Shown here one piece after another: positions 15,546 to 25,752 of a stretch of DNA of 64,000 nt; the first letter of the stretch is position 1; each line of letters opens with the position of its first letter. The notes under the pieces were generated by a model, which was not told the origin of the DNA, searched no databases, and was given only the letters and a program-made list of their open reading frames with translations. Source of the stretch: CAWCBG01 sp963793845 (GTDB lineage: Bacteria; Acidobacteriota; Terriglobia; Terriglobales; Acidobacteriaceae); contig CAWCBG010000014.1 of the NCBI GenBank assembly GCA_963793845.1, forward strand, positions 434,001-498,000. Direction: 5' to 3'. The translations under genes were made by a program, and so were the position numbers.

Positions 15546-17651
15546 GTGCCTCGACAGGTTCCATTAGAACGTTGCAGGAATATCGGCATCATGGCTCACA
15601 TCGATGCCGGTAAGACCACCACCACGGAGCGCATCCTGTTCTATACAGGACGTACGCACCGCATTGGTGAGGTCCATGAAGGCACGGCGACGATGGATTG
15701 GATGGCGCAGGAGCAGGAGCGCGGCATCACTATCACGTCGGCGGCTACGACCTGCGTTTGGAAAGACGTTCGCATCAACATTATCGATACACCCGGCCAC
15801 GTGGACTTCACCGCCGAGGTGGAGCGCTCGCTGCGTGTGCTCGACGGCGCCTGCGCCGTGTTTGACGCCGTGCATGGCGTCGAGCCGCAGTCGGAGACCG
15901 TCTGGCGCCAGGCCGATAAGTACGGCGTGCCGCGCATTTGCTTCATCAACAAGATCGACAAGATGGGTGCCGACTTCGAGCATGCCATCGATACCATCCG
16001 TAAGCGTCTGAACGCCAAGCCCGTCGCGATACAGCTTCCCATCGGCACCGAAGATAAGTTCAAAGGCGTCATCGATCTGATGGCGATGAAAGCCATCGTC
16101 TGGAAAGACGAGACCATGGGCGCCGAGTACCACGTGGAAGAGATTCCCGAAGATCTGAAGAAGAAGGCCCAGGCTTACCACCAGATTCTCGTCGAGACCG
16201 TCGTCGAAAACGATGATCAGGACGAGCTGATGCACAAGTACATCGAAGGCGAAACCATCGGTGAGGCCGAACTGAAAGCCGCCCTGCGGCGCGCCACGCT
16301 GAAGATGAAGGTCTTCCCGGTCATCTGTGGAACCGCCTTTAAGAACAAGGGTGTTCAGCCGTTACTGGACGCAGTCATCGACTATCTGCCTTCGCCGCTC
16401 GACGTTCCTCCGGTTACCGGTATCGATCCCCATACCAATAAAGAAGTGCAGCGTGCCGCTGACGACAGCGCGCCTTTCTCGGCGCTGGCCTTCAAGATCA
16501 TGACCGACCCGTTTGTCGGTCAGCTCACCTTCATTCGTGTCTACTCCGGACATCTGAAGCAAGGCGACAGCGTTTTGATCAGCGGGCGTTCGCGCACCGA
16601 GCGCATCGGCCGTTTATTGAAGATGCACGCCAATAAGCGCGAAGACATTACCGAGATTTACGCCGGTGACATCTGCGCGTGCGTTGGGCTGAGGAACATC
16701 ACGACCGGCGACACGATTTGCGACGAAGATCATCCGGTGGTTCTGGAGTCAATCGAGTTCCCGGCGCCGGTGATTGCGGTTGCGGTCGAGCCCAAGACCA
16801 AGAGCGACCAGGAAAAGATGGGCGTCGCTCTGAGCAAGCTGGCGCAGGAAGATCCTACCTTTAAGGTTTCCACCGACCACGACAGCGGACAGACGATCAT
16901 CGAAGGCATGGGCGAGCTGCATCTGGAGATCATCATCGATCGCATGATGCGCGAGTTCAACGTGCAGGCCAATGTCGGCAAGCCCCAGGTGGCGTACCGC
17001 GAGACCATCCGCAAGCAGTCGCAGGCGGAGGGCAAGTACATCCGCCAGACCGGCGGCAGTGGCCAGTACGGCCACGTGCGTATCCGCCTGGAGCCGAACG
17101 AACCCGGCAAGGGCTACGAGTTTGTGAACGAAGTGGTCGGCGGCGTGATCCCCAAGGAATTCATCAAGCCGGTGGATCAGGGCATCAAGGAAGCCATGGA
17201 AGGCGGCGTTCTCGCCGGCTACGAAATGGTGGACGTGAAGGCCACGCTCTACGACGGCAGCTATCACGATGTGGATTCGAACGAAATGGCCTTCAAGATC
17301 GCCGGTTCGATGGCGTTCAAGGAAGCCGCCCGCAAGGCCAGTCCGGTGCTGCTGGAGCCGGTCATGTCGGTGGAAGTGGTTGTGCCCGAGGAGTACATGG
17401 GCACCATCATCGGCGACCTGAGCAGCCGTCGCGGCCGCATCGAGGGCATCGAGCATCGCGCCGGATCGCAGGTGATCAAGGCCATGGTGCCGCTGGCCGA
17501 GATGTTCGGTTACGCCACCAACATGCGCTCCAACACCCAGGGCCGCGCGACCTTCAGCATGCACTTCTCGCGGTATGAAGAGGCGCCGCGCGCCGTGGCA
17601 GAAGAGATTGTGGCCAAGGTGCAGGGCAAGAGTCCGGCAGGTACGAAGTAA
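15546..17651 (+). CDS. fusA: Elongation factor G
   Basis: Translocation GTPase, 701 residues. GTP-binding motifs are AHIDAGKTTTTERIL (P-loop), DTPGHVDF and NKIDKMGAD. Domain II begins near 300, and domains III-V follow with GMGELHLEII and SQVIKAMVPLAEMFGYA. The GTG start at 15546 gives MPRQVPLERCRNIGI. Third gene of str, 105 bases after rpsG with a repeat copy in the gap. The frame is intact throughout. Confidence 0.97.
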   Translation: MPRQVPLERCRNIGIMAHIDAGKTTTTERILFYTGRTHRIGEVHEGTATMDWMAQEQERGITITSAATTCVWKDVRINIIDTPGHVDFTAEVERSLRVLDGACAVFDAVHGVEPQSETVWRQADKYGVPRICFINKIDKMGADFEHAIDTIRKRLNAKPVAIQLPIGTEDKFKGVIDLMAMKAIVWKDETMGAEYHVEEIPEDLKKKAQAYHQILVETVVENDDQDELMHKYIEGETIGEAELKAALRRATLKMKVFPVICGTAFKNKGVQPLLDAVIDYLPSPLDVPPVTGIDPHTNKEVQRAADDSAPFSALAFKIMTDPFVGQLTFIRVYSGHLKQGDSVLISGRSRTERIGRLLKMHANKREDITEIYAGDICACVGLRNITTGDTICDEDHPVVLESIEFPAPVIAVAVEPKTKSDQEKMGVALSKLAQEDPTFKVSTDHDSGQTIIEGMGELHLEIIIDRMMREFNVQANVGKPQVAYRETIRKQSQAEGKYIRQTGGSGQYGHVRIRLEPNEPGKGYEFVNEVVGGVIPKEFIKPVDQGIKEAMEGGVLAGYEMVDVKATLYDGSYHDVDSNEMAFKIAGSMAFKEAARKASPVLLEPVMSVEVVVPEEYMGTIIGDLSSRRGRIEGIEHRAGSQVIKAMVPLAEMFGYATNMRSNTQGRATFSMHFSRYEEAPRAVAEEIVAKVQGKSPAGTK

Positions 17652-17717
17652 TTTACCGCGGGCCGAGAGGCAGCGCGATATAGCAATCGGCAGTTTTAAC
17701 AAAGATACGGAGCTCCC

Positions 17718-18905
<1,188 letters not shown>

Positions 18906-18912
18906 TTCTGGT

Positions 18913-18949
18913 CCCACTCATTCCAGAAGATGGAATGAGTGGGGCACCC
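18913..18949. repeat. Covarying hairpin repeat, copy A (after tuf)
   Basis: CCCACTCATTCC (18913-18924), a 7-base loop and GGAATGAGTGGG (18932-18943) form a perfect 12-bp stem, followed by GCACCC. It shares the flanks CCCAC and GTGGGGCACCC with copies near 23.9, 25.3, 29.1 and 37.1 kb, but the inner stem is wholly different yet complementary. It may separate the str and S10 transcripts; no T-run follows. Confidence 0.8.
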
Positions 18950-19031
18950 AAATAATCGCGGCATATGCCGCAGGTCGCGATGCGGAGACGCAGATCGGTC
19001 CTAACAAAAAGATCTTTGAGAGATAAACAAC

Positions 19032-19361
19032 GTGATTGGCAAAGAACGAATTCGGATCCGGCTGAAAGCATACGACTATCGCATTCTTGACCAGTCCACC
19101 GGCGAGATCGTCGATACGGCGAAGCGCACTGGGGCGCAGATTGCGGGACCGATTCCGCTGCCCACAGTGAAGAACAAGTATTGCGTTCTGCGTTCGCCCC
19201 ACGTGGACAAGAAGTCGCGGGAGCAGTTTGAAATCCGCACTCATAAGCGTTTGCTCGACATTCTCGAGCCGACACAGCAGACCGTCGATGCATTGATGAA
19301 GCTCGAGCTTCCCGCAGGCGTGGATGTCGAGATCAAGGCTTTCGGCAAAGAGCATAAGTAA
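19032..19361 (+). CDS. rpsJ: 30S ribosomal protein S10
   Basis: Head protein of the 30S subunit and partner of NusB in antitermination. It has 109 residues, slightly longer than the usual 102-105. It begins at GTG 19032 (IGKERIRIRLKAYDYRILD) and includes GPIPLPTVKNKYCVLRSPHVDKKSREQFEIRTHKR. The family is highly conserved, so the call is secure. First gene of the S10 operon, 126 bases after tuf. Confidence 0.97.
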   Translation: MIGKERIRIRLKAYDYRILDQSTGEIVDTAKRTGAQIAGPIPLPTVKNKYCVLRSPHVDKKSREQFEIRTHKRLLDILEPTQQTVDALMKLELPAGVDVEIKAFGKEHK

Positions 19362-19462
19362 GAGCTGTTAGCCGTTAGCTTTCAGCTCTCAGCTAAAACC
19401 CGGACAGTAAGGTTTTAGCTGATGGCTGACAGCTGATGGCTGGCAGCTGATAGCTGATAGCC
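19362..19462. repeat. Heptanucleotide array 1 (rpsJ-rplC gap)
   Basis: The left arm (19362-19399) is built from variants of AGCTGTT, AGCCGTT, AGCTTTC and AGCTCTC. The right arm (19412-19462) is built from GCTGATG, GCTGACA, GCTGATG, GCTGGCA and GCTGATA, i.e. seven-base units. The arms are partly complementary (for example AGCTAAAAC with GTTTTAGCT), so a long imperfect hairpin is possible. Confidence 0.8.
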
Positions 19463-19540
19463 AAATAAACAAAGCTTCCGCGGTCGAAGACCCCCGGCGC
19501 AGGAATCACCGGAACGGGAAGCGGAGTTGAGGAAAAGACG

Positions 19541-20267
19541 ATGGCAGTCAACGGAATACTAGGCAAGAAGGTCGGCATGGCGCAGCTGTTCGATGACAAG
19601 GGTGATGTTCGCCCGGTCACCGTGCTGCAGGCCGGCCCCTGCGTTGTGACCCAGCGCAAGACGGTGACCAAGGATGGCTACGATGCGGCGCAGATCGGAC
19701 TCGTCGAGTTCGTCAAAGAGTCGCGCTTGACCGGTCCGATGAAGGGACATTTCGCCAAGAACAACCTGCCGCCGATGCGCTTTCTGCGTGAGGTGACGGT
19801 GGTGATCGAGAGCGAAGGCCAGGAAGCAGCCAAGGTCGGCGACAAGGTGCTGGTGGACATGTTCGACGGGCGAGCGGTTCGTGGATGTGATTGCGACCAG
19901 CAAGGGCCGCGGCTTCGCCGGCGTGGTAAAGCGTCACAAGTTTGCCGGTGGCGCTGCATCGCACGGCTCGATGTTCCAGATCACCGGTTCGATTGGTTCG
20001 TCGGCCTTCCCTTCGCGAGTCTTTAAAGGCATGCGCATGTCGGGACACATGGGTGTCGACCGCGTGACCACGCGCAACCTGCGGGTTGTAGGCGTCGATA
20101 AGGACGAGAACCTGCTGGTGGTCGAAGGTGCGGTGCCGGGCGCGAAAGACGGCTACGTGATCATCAATAAGGCCAAGAAGCCGCCGAGAGAGCGTCGTGG
20201 ATTTGCGGGCTCGGGCACGGTCGATCCGTTGAAGGCCTCGAAGCGCCAGTCGGCGAAGAAGAAATAA
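19541..20267 (+). CDS. rplC: 50S ribosomal protein L3, interrupted by one extra base
   Basis: Large-subunit assembly initiator near the peptidyl transferase centre. The first part, from NGILGKKVGMAQLFDDKG, runs to VDMFDG. The second runs from FVDVIATSKGRGFAGVVKRH through SHGSMFQITGSIGSSAFPSRVFKGMRMSGHMG, which includes the Gln-containing central loop. Reading GACGG-CGAGCGG instead of the GGG at 19868-19870 gives DGERFVDVIATSKGRG, the expected L3 sequence, and a 241-residue protein. L3 is essential, so the break must be a sequence error or be bypassed. Confidence 0.93.
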
Positions 20268-20272
20268 GTAAG

Positions 20273-20432
20273 TTGTCAGTTGCCGGTTGTCAGTTGTCAG
20301 TCAGTCGACTGAAGCGGCAGGCGGTAGCGGGCAGATGAGTGGCTGAAAGTAATTTGTCGAAGATCGGTCTTAGTCGAGAAGTCGTGATGATGAAAAGTCG
20401 ACCGACAACTGAGAACCGACAACTGACAACTG
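20273..20432. repeat. Heptanucleotide array 2 (rplC-rplD gap)
   Basis: The left arm from 20273 repeats AGTTGTC, AGTTGCC, GGTTGTC and AGTTGTC. The right arm, about 20404-20432, is the reverse complement in the same register (CGACAACTGAGAACCGACAACTGACAACTG split in units of seven). The 100 bases between have no repeat or gene. rplD starts 10 bases later. Confidence 0.8.
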
Positions 20433-20441
20433 GGAAATAAT

Positions 20442-21101
20442 ATGGCGACGATTGATGTAGTGAATTTGGGCGGCGAGAAGGTAGGCTCCCTCGAGCTGGC
20501 CGATGAAGTTTTCGGCGCAGTGAACGAGGACCTGCTCTGGGAAGCGGTGAAGCATTACCGCGCCGGGCAACGCGCCGGAACGCACGCCACCAAGAACCGG
20601 AAGCTGGTCAGCGGTGCGGGCAAGAAGCTGTGGAAGCAGAAGGGCACCGGACGCGCTCGCGTGGGCTCCATCCGGTCGCCTCTGTGGCGGCATGGCGGCA
20701 CGGTGCACGGACCGCAGCCTCGCTCCTATGCCTATGCTTTTCCGCGCAAGAAGGTGCTGGGCGCGCTGCGTTCGGCGCTGGCGGCAAAGCTGGCCGACGG
20801 CAAGCTGGTCGTTGTGGAAGCGTTCGACGTCAGCGAGCCCAAGAGCAAAGGCTTTCGGCAGTCGCTGGACAAGTTGAAGGCCAGCAAGACGGTCCTCCTG
20901 GTGGAAGCGACGGCGGCCAACAACAAGAACCTGCACCTGAGCTCGCGCAACCTGAAGGGTGTTGAGCTGGTGGCGGGCAACGAGGTTCATCCTTATCACC
21001 TGCTGCGGTATGACAGCGCGGTGTTTTCGCGTCCGGCGCTGGAGAAGTTGCAGGATACGCTGAAGGCTTCGGCTCCCAAGCGTAAGGCGGAGGTGGCGTA
21101 A
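20442..21101 (+). CDS. rplD: 50S ribosomal protein L4
   Basis: Lines the exit tunnel of the 50S subunit. It has 219 residues. The tunnel-loop region RAGTHATKNRKLVSGAGKK...KQKGTGRARVGSIRSPLWRHGGTVHGP is intact, followed by the globular domain ending LKGVELVAGNEVHPYHLLRYDSAVFS. The tail APKRKAEVA is lineage-specific. The stop overlaps the rplW start (ATGA). In E. coli L4 represses the S10 operon; no L4 site is recognised here. Confidence 0.97.
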   Translation: MATIDVVNLGGEKVGSLELADEVFGAVNEDLLWEAVKHYRAGQRAGTHATKNRKLVSGAGKKLWKQKGTGRARVGSIRSPLWRHGGTVHGPQPRSYAYAFPRKKVLGALRSALAAKLADGKLVVVEAFDVSEPKSKGFRQSLDKLKASKTVLLVEATAANNKNLHLSSRNLKGVELVAGNEVHPYHLLRYDSAVFSRPALEKLQDTLKASAPKRKAEVA

Positions 21102-21394
21102 TGAAATCGGCTTATCAGATTCTTCGCAAGCCGGTGATCACGGAAAAGGGCCTGGGCGTCAAGGAGACCGAAGGCACGCTGGTCTTTGAAGTCGCGCACC
21201 GGGCGACCAAGACCGAGATCAAGCAGGCCGTGCAGCATGTCTTCAAGGTCAAGGTGGATTCGGTTCGCACCGCCAACTTTGTGGGCAAGGAGCGCCGCCG
21301 CGGCAAGTTCACCGGGTTCCGGCCCGACTGGAAGAAGGCGTACGTGCGGTTGAAGGCGGGCGAGAAGATGCCCGAATACGCCGAGAACCTGTAG
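21101..21394 (+). CDS. rplW: 50S ribosomal protein L23
   Basis: Tunnel-exit protein that docks trigger factor and SRP. It has 97 residues: SAYQILRKPVITEKG, VFEVAHRATKTEIKQAVQ, VKVDSVRTANFVGKERRRGKFTGFRPDWKKAYVRL. It overlaps rplD by one base and is probably translationally coupled. The following gap (21395-21446) contains a short AGCGACTAGCA-type heptad remnant. Confidence 0.96.
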   Translation: MKSAYQILRKPVITEKGLGVKETEGTLVFEVAHRATKTEIKQAVQHVFKVKVDSVRTANFVGKERRRGKFTGFRPDWKKAYVRLKAGEKMPEYAENL

Positions 21395-21446
21395 CAACTG
21401 GCAATTAGCGACTAGCACTTGACAGCCGGTAAAAGCGAGTAGAGAT

Positions 21447-22271
21447 ATGGCAATCAAGACTTACAGACCGACGACGCCGACACGGCGCTTCACGACCTCG
21501 ACCGTCAATGACGATCTGACGACGAACCGTCCGTACAAGCCGTTGACCGAGCCCAAGCAGCGCACCGGCGGACGCCGCAACTCAGGCGACCTGACCATCT
21601 GGCATCGCGGTGGCGGCCACAAGCGCAAGCTGCGCATCATCGATTTCAAGCGCGACAAGTTCGGCGTGCCGGCTACGGTGGCTTCCATCGAATACGATCC
21701 CAACCGCTCCGCCCGTATCGCGCTGCTCAACTACGCCGATGGCGAGAAGCGTTACATCGTGTATCCGATCGGGCTGAAGGTGGGCGCCAAGATCGTCAGC
21801 GGTCCTGAGGCCGACATCCTGGTAGGCAATGCTCTGCCGCTGCGCAACATTCCTCCCGGCACCACGGTGCACAACATCGAGTTGAAGCCGGGCAAGGGTG
21901 CGCAGATGGCGCGTTCGGCAGGGGCGCAGGCGCAGCTGGTCGCGAAAGAAGGCGACTACGCGCTGCTCAAGCTGCCCTCCGGCGAAACCCGCAAGGTGCT
22001 GGTGGACTGCATGGCGACGGTAGGCCAGGTGGGCAACATCGACCACGAAAACGTTTCCATCGGCAAGGCTGGGCGCACGCGCTGGCTGGGAATTCGTCCC
22101 ACAAACCGCGGTGTGGTTATGAACCCGGTCGATCACCCGCACGGCGGCGGTGAAGGCAAGACCAGCGGTGGACGTCATCCGGTGACCCCGTGGGGCCAGC
22201 CGACACGCGGCTACAAGACACGCAACAACAAGCGGACCGATAAGTTCATCGTGACCCGCAGACAGAAGTAG
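21447..22271 (+). CDS. rplB: 50S ribosomal protein L2
   Basis: Essential for subunit joining and peptidyl transfer. It has 274 residues, normal. It includes GRRNSGDLTIWHRGGGHKRKLRIIDF, TTVHNIELKPGKGAQMARSAG and the conserved NPVDHPHGGGEGKTSGGRHPVTPWG with the histidine near residue 229. Ends KRTDKFIVTRRQK. Frame intact. Confidence 0.97.
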   Translation: MAIKTYRPTTPTRRFTTSTVNDDLTTNRPYKPLTEPKQRTGGRRNSGDLTIWHRGGGHKRKLRIIDFKRDKFGVPATVASIEYDPNRSARIALLNYADGEKRYIVYPIGLKVGAKIVSGPEADILVGNALPLRNIPPGTTVHNIELKPGKGAQMARSAGAQAQLVAKEGDYALLKLPSGETRKVLVDCMATVGQVGNIDHENVSIGKAGRTRWLGIRPTNRGVVMNPVDHPHGGGEGKTSGGRHPVTPWGQPTRGYKTRNNKRTDKFIVTRRQK

Positions 22272-22283
22272 GACTGAGACGAT

Positions 22284-22583
22284 ATGGCACGTTCGACAAA
22301 AAAAGGTCCGTTCATCGATTCGCACCTGCAGGCCAAGATCGACGGCATGAATGCGCGCAACGAGAAGAAGGTTGTGCGTACCTGGTCACGCCGTTCGACC
22401 GTGATCCCCGAGATGGTGGGACATACCCTGGCGGTGCACAACGGCAAGAAATTCATTCCGGTGTACGTTACCGAGAACATGGTGGGCCACAAGCTGGGCG
22501 AGTTCAGCCAGACGCGCACCTTCAAGGGACACTCCATGAAGGCGGCGACCGAGACGTCGGCCAAGCCGGCGCCGGCGAGGTAA
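22284..22583 (+). CDS. rpsS: 30S ribosomal protein S19
   Basis: 30S head protein in complex with S13. It has 99 residues: ARSTKKGPFIDSHLQAKI, VRTWSRRSTVIPEMVGHTLAVHNGKKFIPVYVTENMVGHKLGEFSQTRTF. It lies 12 bases after rplB. The tail AATETSAKPAPAR is slightly longer than usual. Confidence 0.97.
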   Translation: MARSTKKGPFIDSHLQAKIDGMNARNEKKVVRTWSRRSTVIPEMVGHTLAVHNGKKFIPVYVTENMVGHKLGEFSQTRTFKGHSMKAATETSAKPAPAR

Positions 22584-22592
22584 GGAGACGAC

Positions 22593-23105
22593 ATGGAATT
22601 CACAGCCAAACTGAATTACGTGCGAGTCTCGCCGCAGAAAGCTCGCCTGGTGCTGGAGCTCATTAAGGGCCGCCGGGTGGAAGAGGCGCTCGACACCCTG
22701 CTCTTCAACAAGCACGGTATCTCGCCGAAGCTGTACAAGCTGCTGCGCTCGGCGGTGGAGAACGCGAATTACCTGAGTGCCGAGAAGGGCCTGGATATCG
22801 ACGTCGACCGGCTTTACGTGAAGCGCGCCATTGCCAACGACGGGCCGCGCATGAAGCGTATTCGTCCGGCCCCGATGGGTCGCGCTTATCGTTATCAGCG
22901 CCGCATCTCGCATATCGAGCTGGCGCTGGAAGAGAAGGCCGGTAGCAACGGCCACGCCGCACTGGCAACGACCGTGACGGACGGCGAGCCGGCTAAGAAA
23001 GCCGCCGCGAAGAAGCGGGCACCGGCGAAGAAAGCGGCCAAGAAGGCCCCGGCAAAGAAGAAGTTTGCCGGCAAGGGCGAGAGCAAGAAGACGACCAAGA
23101 AGTAA
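22593..23105 (+). CDS. rplV: 50S ribosomal protein L22 with Lys/Ala tail
   Basis: Tunnel protein whose beta-hairpin (RPAPMGRAYRYQRRISHIELAL) reaches the exit tunnel constriction. The conserved core covers residues 1-112. A tail of about 55 residues follows, made largely of Ala and Lys repeats (AKKAAAKKRAPAKKAAKK), against the family length of 110-115. Similar tails occur on L29 and L17 here. The tail is probably disordered and binds rRNA, by inference. Confidence 0.95.
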   Translation: MEFTAKLNYVRVSPQKARLVLELIKGRRVEEALDTLLFNKHGISPKLYKLLRSAVENANYLSAEKGLDIDVDRLYVKRAIANDGPRMKRIRPAPMGRAYRYQRRISHIELALEEKAGSNGHAALATTVTDGEPAKKAAAKKRAPAKKAAKKAPAKKKFAGKGESKKTTKK

Positions 23106-23183
23106 CGATTTGCGCCGGAGCGCATAAAGCGGACCGGCAACAGCGGCGATGGTAAATCGTCACCGCGGAGAAGAAACGAGACT

Positions 23184-23852
23184 ATGGGACAGAAAGTCCA
23201 TCCTTACGGATTCCGCCTCGGCGTTACCAAGCCGTGGAGGTCGCGCTGGTTCGTAGAGCGTGACTACGACAAACTGCTGCTGGAAGACGTCAAGCTGAAG
23301 GCAGAGCTGAAAGACAAGCTCAAGTCGGCCGGCGTCAGCTCGATTGAGATCGAGCGTCCGGGCAACAAGCTGCGCATCATCATCCGCACCGCGCGTCCGG
23401 GCATCATCATCGGCCGCAAGGGCGCGGAGATCGACAAGCTGAAGCAGGACATCCAGAAGCGCACCAATCGCGATGTCTACGTCGATATCCAGGAAGTGCA
23501 CAAGCCGGAGCTGGATGCGCAACTGGTGGCCGAGAACATCGCGCTGCAGCTGGAAAAGCGCGTGGGCTTCCGCCGGGCGATGCGCAAGTCGGTGGATTCG
23601 GCGCTGCGTTTTGGCTGCAAAGGGATTAAGGTGCGGGTCAGCGGCCGCTTGAACGGCAACGAAATCGCGCGTTCCGAGTGGTATCTGCAGGGGCGTCTGC
23701 CGCTGCACACGCTGCGTGCCGATATCGACTACGGCTTCGCGGAAGCGCACACCACCTACGGCATCATCGGGGTCAAGACCTGGGTGTACAAGGGCGAGAT
23801 CCTGCGCGAGAAGAAGCGCGAGCCGCAGGCGGTAACCAGCGGAGCGTTTTGA
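23184..23852 (+). CDS. rpsC: 30S ribosomal protein S3
   Basis: mRNA-entry protein of the 30S subunit with helicase function alongside S4 and S5. It has 222 residues: MGQKVHPYGFRLGVTKPW, the KH domain (RTARPGIIIGRKGAEIDKLK), and the C-terminal domain VSGRLNGNEIARSEWYLQGRLPLHTLRADIDYGFAEAHTTYGIIGVKTWVYKGE. Frame intact. Confidence 0.97.
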   Translation: MGQKVHPYGFRLGVTKPWRSRWFVERDYDKLLLEDVKLKAELKDKLKSAGVSSIEIERPGNKLRIIIRTARPGIIIGRKGAEIDKLKQDIQKRTNRDVYVDIQEVHKPELDAQLVAENIALQLEKRVGFRRAMRKSVDSALRFGCKGIKVRVSGRLNGNEIARSEWYLQGRLPLHTLRADIDYGFAEAHTTYGIIGVKTWVYKGEILREKKREPQAVTSGAF

Positions 23853-23870
23853 CGGATTGAGGGGATCGAT

Positions 23871-24035
23871 CCCACCCTACGCCAAAAGCGGGCGTAGGAT
23901 GGGGCACCCGAAGAGCGGTTGTCAGTTGCCGGTTGCCAGTAGGCACAAACACCGTGGCTGACGATGAAAATTTTGACAGTAGCGGTGATCGGACCTGTAG
24001 TTTCGGGCTAACAACCGACAACTGACAACTGGGAA
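23871..24035. repeat. Covarying hairpin copy B plus heptanucleotide array (rpsC-rplP gap)
   Basis: 23871-23909 is a copy of the CCCAC...GGGGCACCC hairpin, here with inner stem CCTACGCC and GGCGTAGG. It is followed by a heptad array: a left arm (about 23919-23942) of GGTTGTC, AGTTGCC and GGTTGCC, and a right arm (about 24010-24034) of the complement ending ACAACTGACAACTGG. The roughly 65 bases between hold nothing recognisable. Confidence 0.8.
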
Positions 24036-24041
24036 CTCATT

Positions 24042-24458
<417 letters not shown>

Positions 24459-24461
24459 AAG

Positions 24462-24620
24462 CAAGTTGTCAGTTATCGGTTGTCAGTTGTCAGTTGCCAG
24501 TGAAAGTCGAGCTGACGTTGCGATCGGTGATTGGCCTTGACAAGATCTGGATCAGTTGTTCGGCGTCGATTCGCGGTAATCGCACACTGACAACCGGCAA
24601 CTGACAACCGGCAACTGGAA
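24462..24620. repeat. Heptanucleotide array (rplP-rpmC gap)
   Basis: The left arm from 24464 repeats GTTGTCA, GTTATCG, GTTGTCA, GTTGTCA and GTTGCCA. The right arm, about 24587-24620, repeats the complement (ACTGACAACCGGCAACTGAC in units of seven). The middle 80 bases are unrelated to any gene. Confidence 0.8.
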
Positions 24621-24627
24621 TTTCAAA

Positions 24628-24966
24628 ATGAATGCAGACAAGATCCGCAATTTAACCGATACCGAACTGGCGCACCAGCAGGTGGAACTGGCTGAGCAGC
24701 TCTTCAAGCTGAAGTTCCAGCTCAACATGGGCCAGACCGAGAGCCTGAAGAAGATTCGCGACTTGAAGAAGGACATCGCGCGCATCCACACCATCACCCG
24801 CGAGAAGCAACTGGCGGCGGGCAATGGAAGCCACGCGGCGAAAGCAGCGACGGCAGCCCCGGCGGCTCCCAAGGCAGCCAAAGCCGCCAAGGCAGCGCCG
24901 AAGGTGAAGAAGGTTGCGACGGCGAAGAAAGCGGCCAAGACAACGGCTGCCACGGAGAAGAAGTAA
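24628..24966 (+). CDS. rpmC: 50S ribosomal protein L29 with Ala/Lys tail
   Basis: Small tunnel-exit protein. The conserved helical hairpin (residues 1-66: ADKIRNLTDTELAHQQVEL, LFKLKFQLNMGQTESLKKIRDLKKDIARIHTITREKQ) is followed by about 45 residues of Ala/Lys-rich low complexity. The total is 112 residues against 60-70 for the family. The stop lies four bases before rpsQ. Confidence 0.94.
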   Translation: MNADKIRNLTDTELAHQQVELAEQLFKLKFQLNMGQTESLKKIRDLKKDIARIHTITREKQLAAGNGSHAAKAATAAPAAPKAAKAAKAAPKVKKVATAKKAAKTTAATEKK

Positions 24967-24969
24967 GCC

Positions 24970-25287
24970 ATGGCCGAAAACACTGAGAGCAAGAGCAGCA
25001 AGACGCCCGGCATTCGCAAGACCCTGATCGGCAAAGTGGTCTCTACCAAGATGGCCAAGACGATCGTGGTCGAAGTACGGCGCCAGAAGGCGCATGCCTT
25101 CTATAAGCGCGTGGTGAAGAGCAGCAAGAAGTATTACGCGCACGACGAAAACGGCACCGCGAAGCTCGGCGACTTCGTGAAGATCGAGGAGACTCGTCCG
25201 CTGTCCAAGCTGAAGCGCTGGCAGTTGAAAGAGGTTATCCAAAAGGCCGCACTGGTAGCGCCGGTCGAAGAGCCGGTGGTCAGCTAG
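24970..25287 (+). CDS. rpsQ: 30S ribosomal protein S17
   Basis: OB-fold primary 16S-binding protein. It has 105 residues, longer than the typical 84-90 because of a Glu/Ser/Lys-rich N-terminus and a short C-terminal tail. Core: RKTLIGKVVSTKMAKTIVVEV, YKRVVKSSKKYYAHDENGTAKLGDFVKIEETRPLSKLKRWQL. Last gene of the S10 set, four bases after rpmC. Confidence 0.95.
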   Translation: MAENTESKSSKTPGIRKTLIGKVVSTKMAKTIVVEVRRQKAHAFYKRVVKSSKKYYAHDENGTAKLGDFVKIEETRPLSKLKRWQLKEVIQKAALVAPVEEPVVS

Positions 25288-25290
25288 TAG

Positions 25291-25362
25291 CCCACCCTGT
25301 CGCCAACAGAGGGCGACAAGGATGGGGCACCCAGCCAAAGACGGGCGTAGAACGGGGCACCC
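25291..25362. repeat. Covarying hairpin copy C with a partial second copy (rpsQ-rplN gap)
   Basis: 25291-25332 is the CCCAC...GGATGGGGCACCC hairpin with inner stem TGTCGCC and GGCGACA. A right-half copy with CGGGCGTAG and ACGGGGCACCC follows to 25362. A ribosome site (AAGGAG) for rplN sits just after. This is the only tandem example in the window. Confidence 0.8.
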
Positions 25363-25378
25363 GTAAGGAGAACAAGTT

Positions 25379-25750
25379 ATGGCAGTGATGATGAGATCCA
25401 TGCTCGACGTCGCCGACAACTCCGGCGCGCGCAAGCTGCAGATGATTCTGCCGCTGGGTGGCTCGACTGGCTTGGTCGCGGGCCTGGGTGACGTGATTAC
25501 GGCATCGGTGAAGGAAGCTTCGCCGGACGGCACCGCCAAGAAGGGCACGGTGGTGAAGGCCGTGATCGTGCGCACCCGCAAGGAGCATCGCCGGCGTGAC
25601 GGGACCTATATCCGCTTCGATCAGAATGCGGCGGTACTGATCAACGATGCCAACGAGCCGGTGGGGACGCGCGTTTTCGGGCCGGTCGCCCGCGAGCTGC
25701 GCGAGAAGAGATTTCTGAAGATTGTTTCCCTGGCGCCGGAAGTTCTGTAG
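25379..25750 (+). CDS. rplN: 50S ribosomal protein L14
   Basis: Forms an intersubunit bridge. It has 123 residues: VMMRSMLDVADNSGARKLQMI, KKGTVVKAVIVRTRKEHRRRDGTYIRFDQNAAVLIND, GTRVFGPVARELREKRFLKIVSLAPEVL. First gene of the spc cluster. Frame intact. Confidence 0.97.
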   Translation: MAVMMRSMLDVADNSGARKLQMILPLGGSTGLVAGLGDVITASVKEASPDGTAKKGTVVKAVIVRTRKEHRRRDGTYIRFDQNAAVLINDANEPVGTRVFGPVARELREKRFLKIVSLAPEVL

Positions 25751-25752
25751 AG

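Noticed and set aside
19860..19900. Programmed frameshifting in rplC
   Set aside because: No slippery heptamer or downstream structure, and the same single-base insertion pattern occurs in seven unrelated genes.
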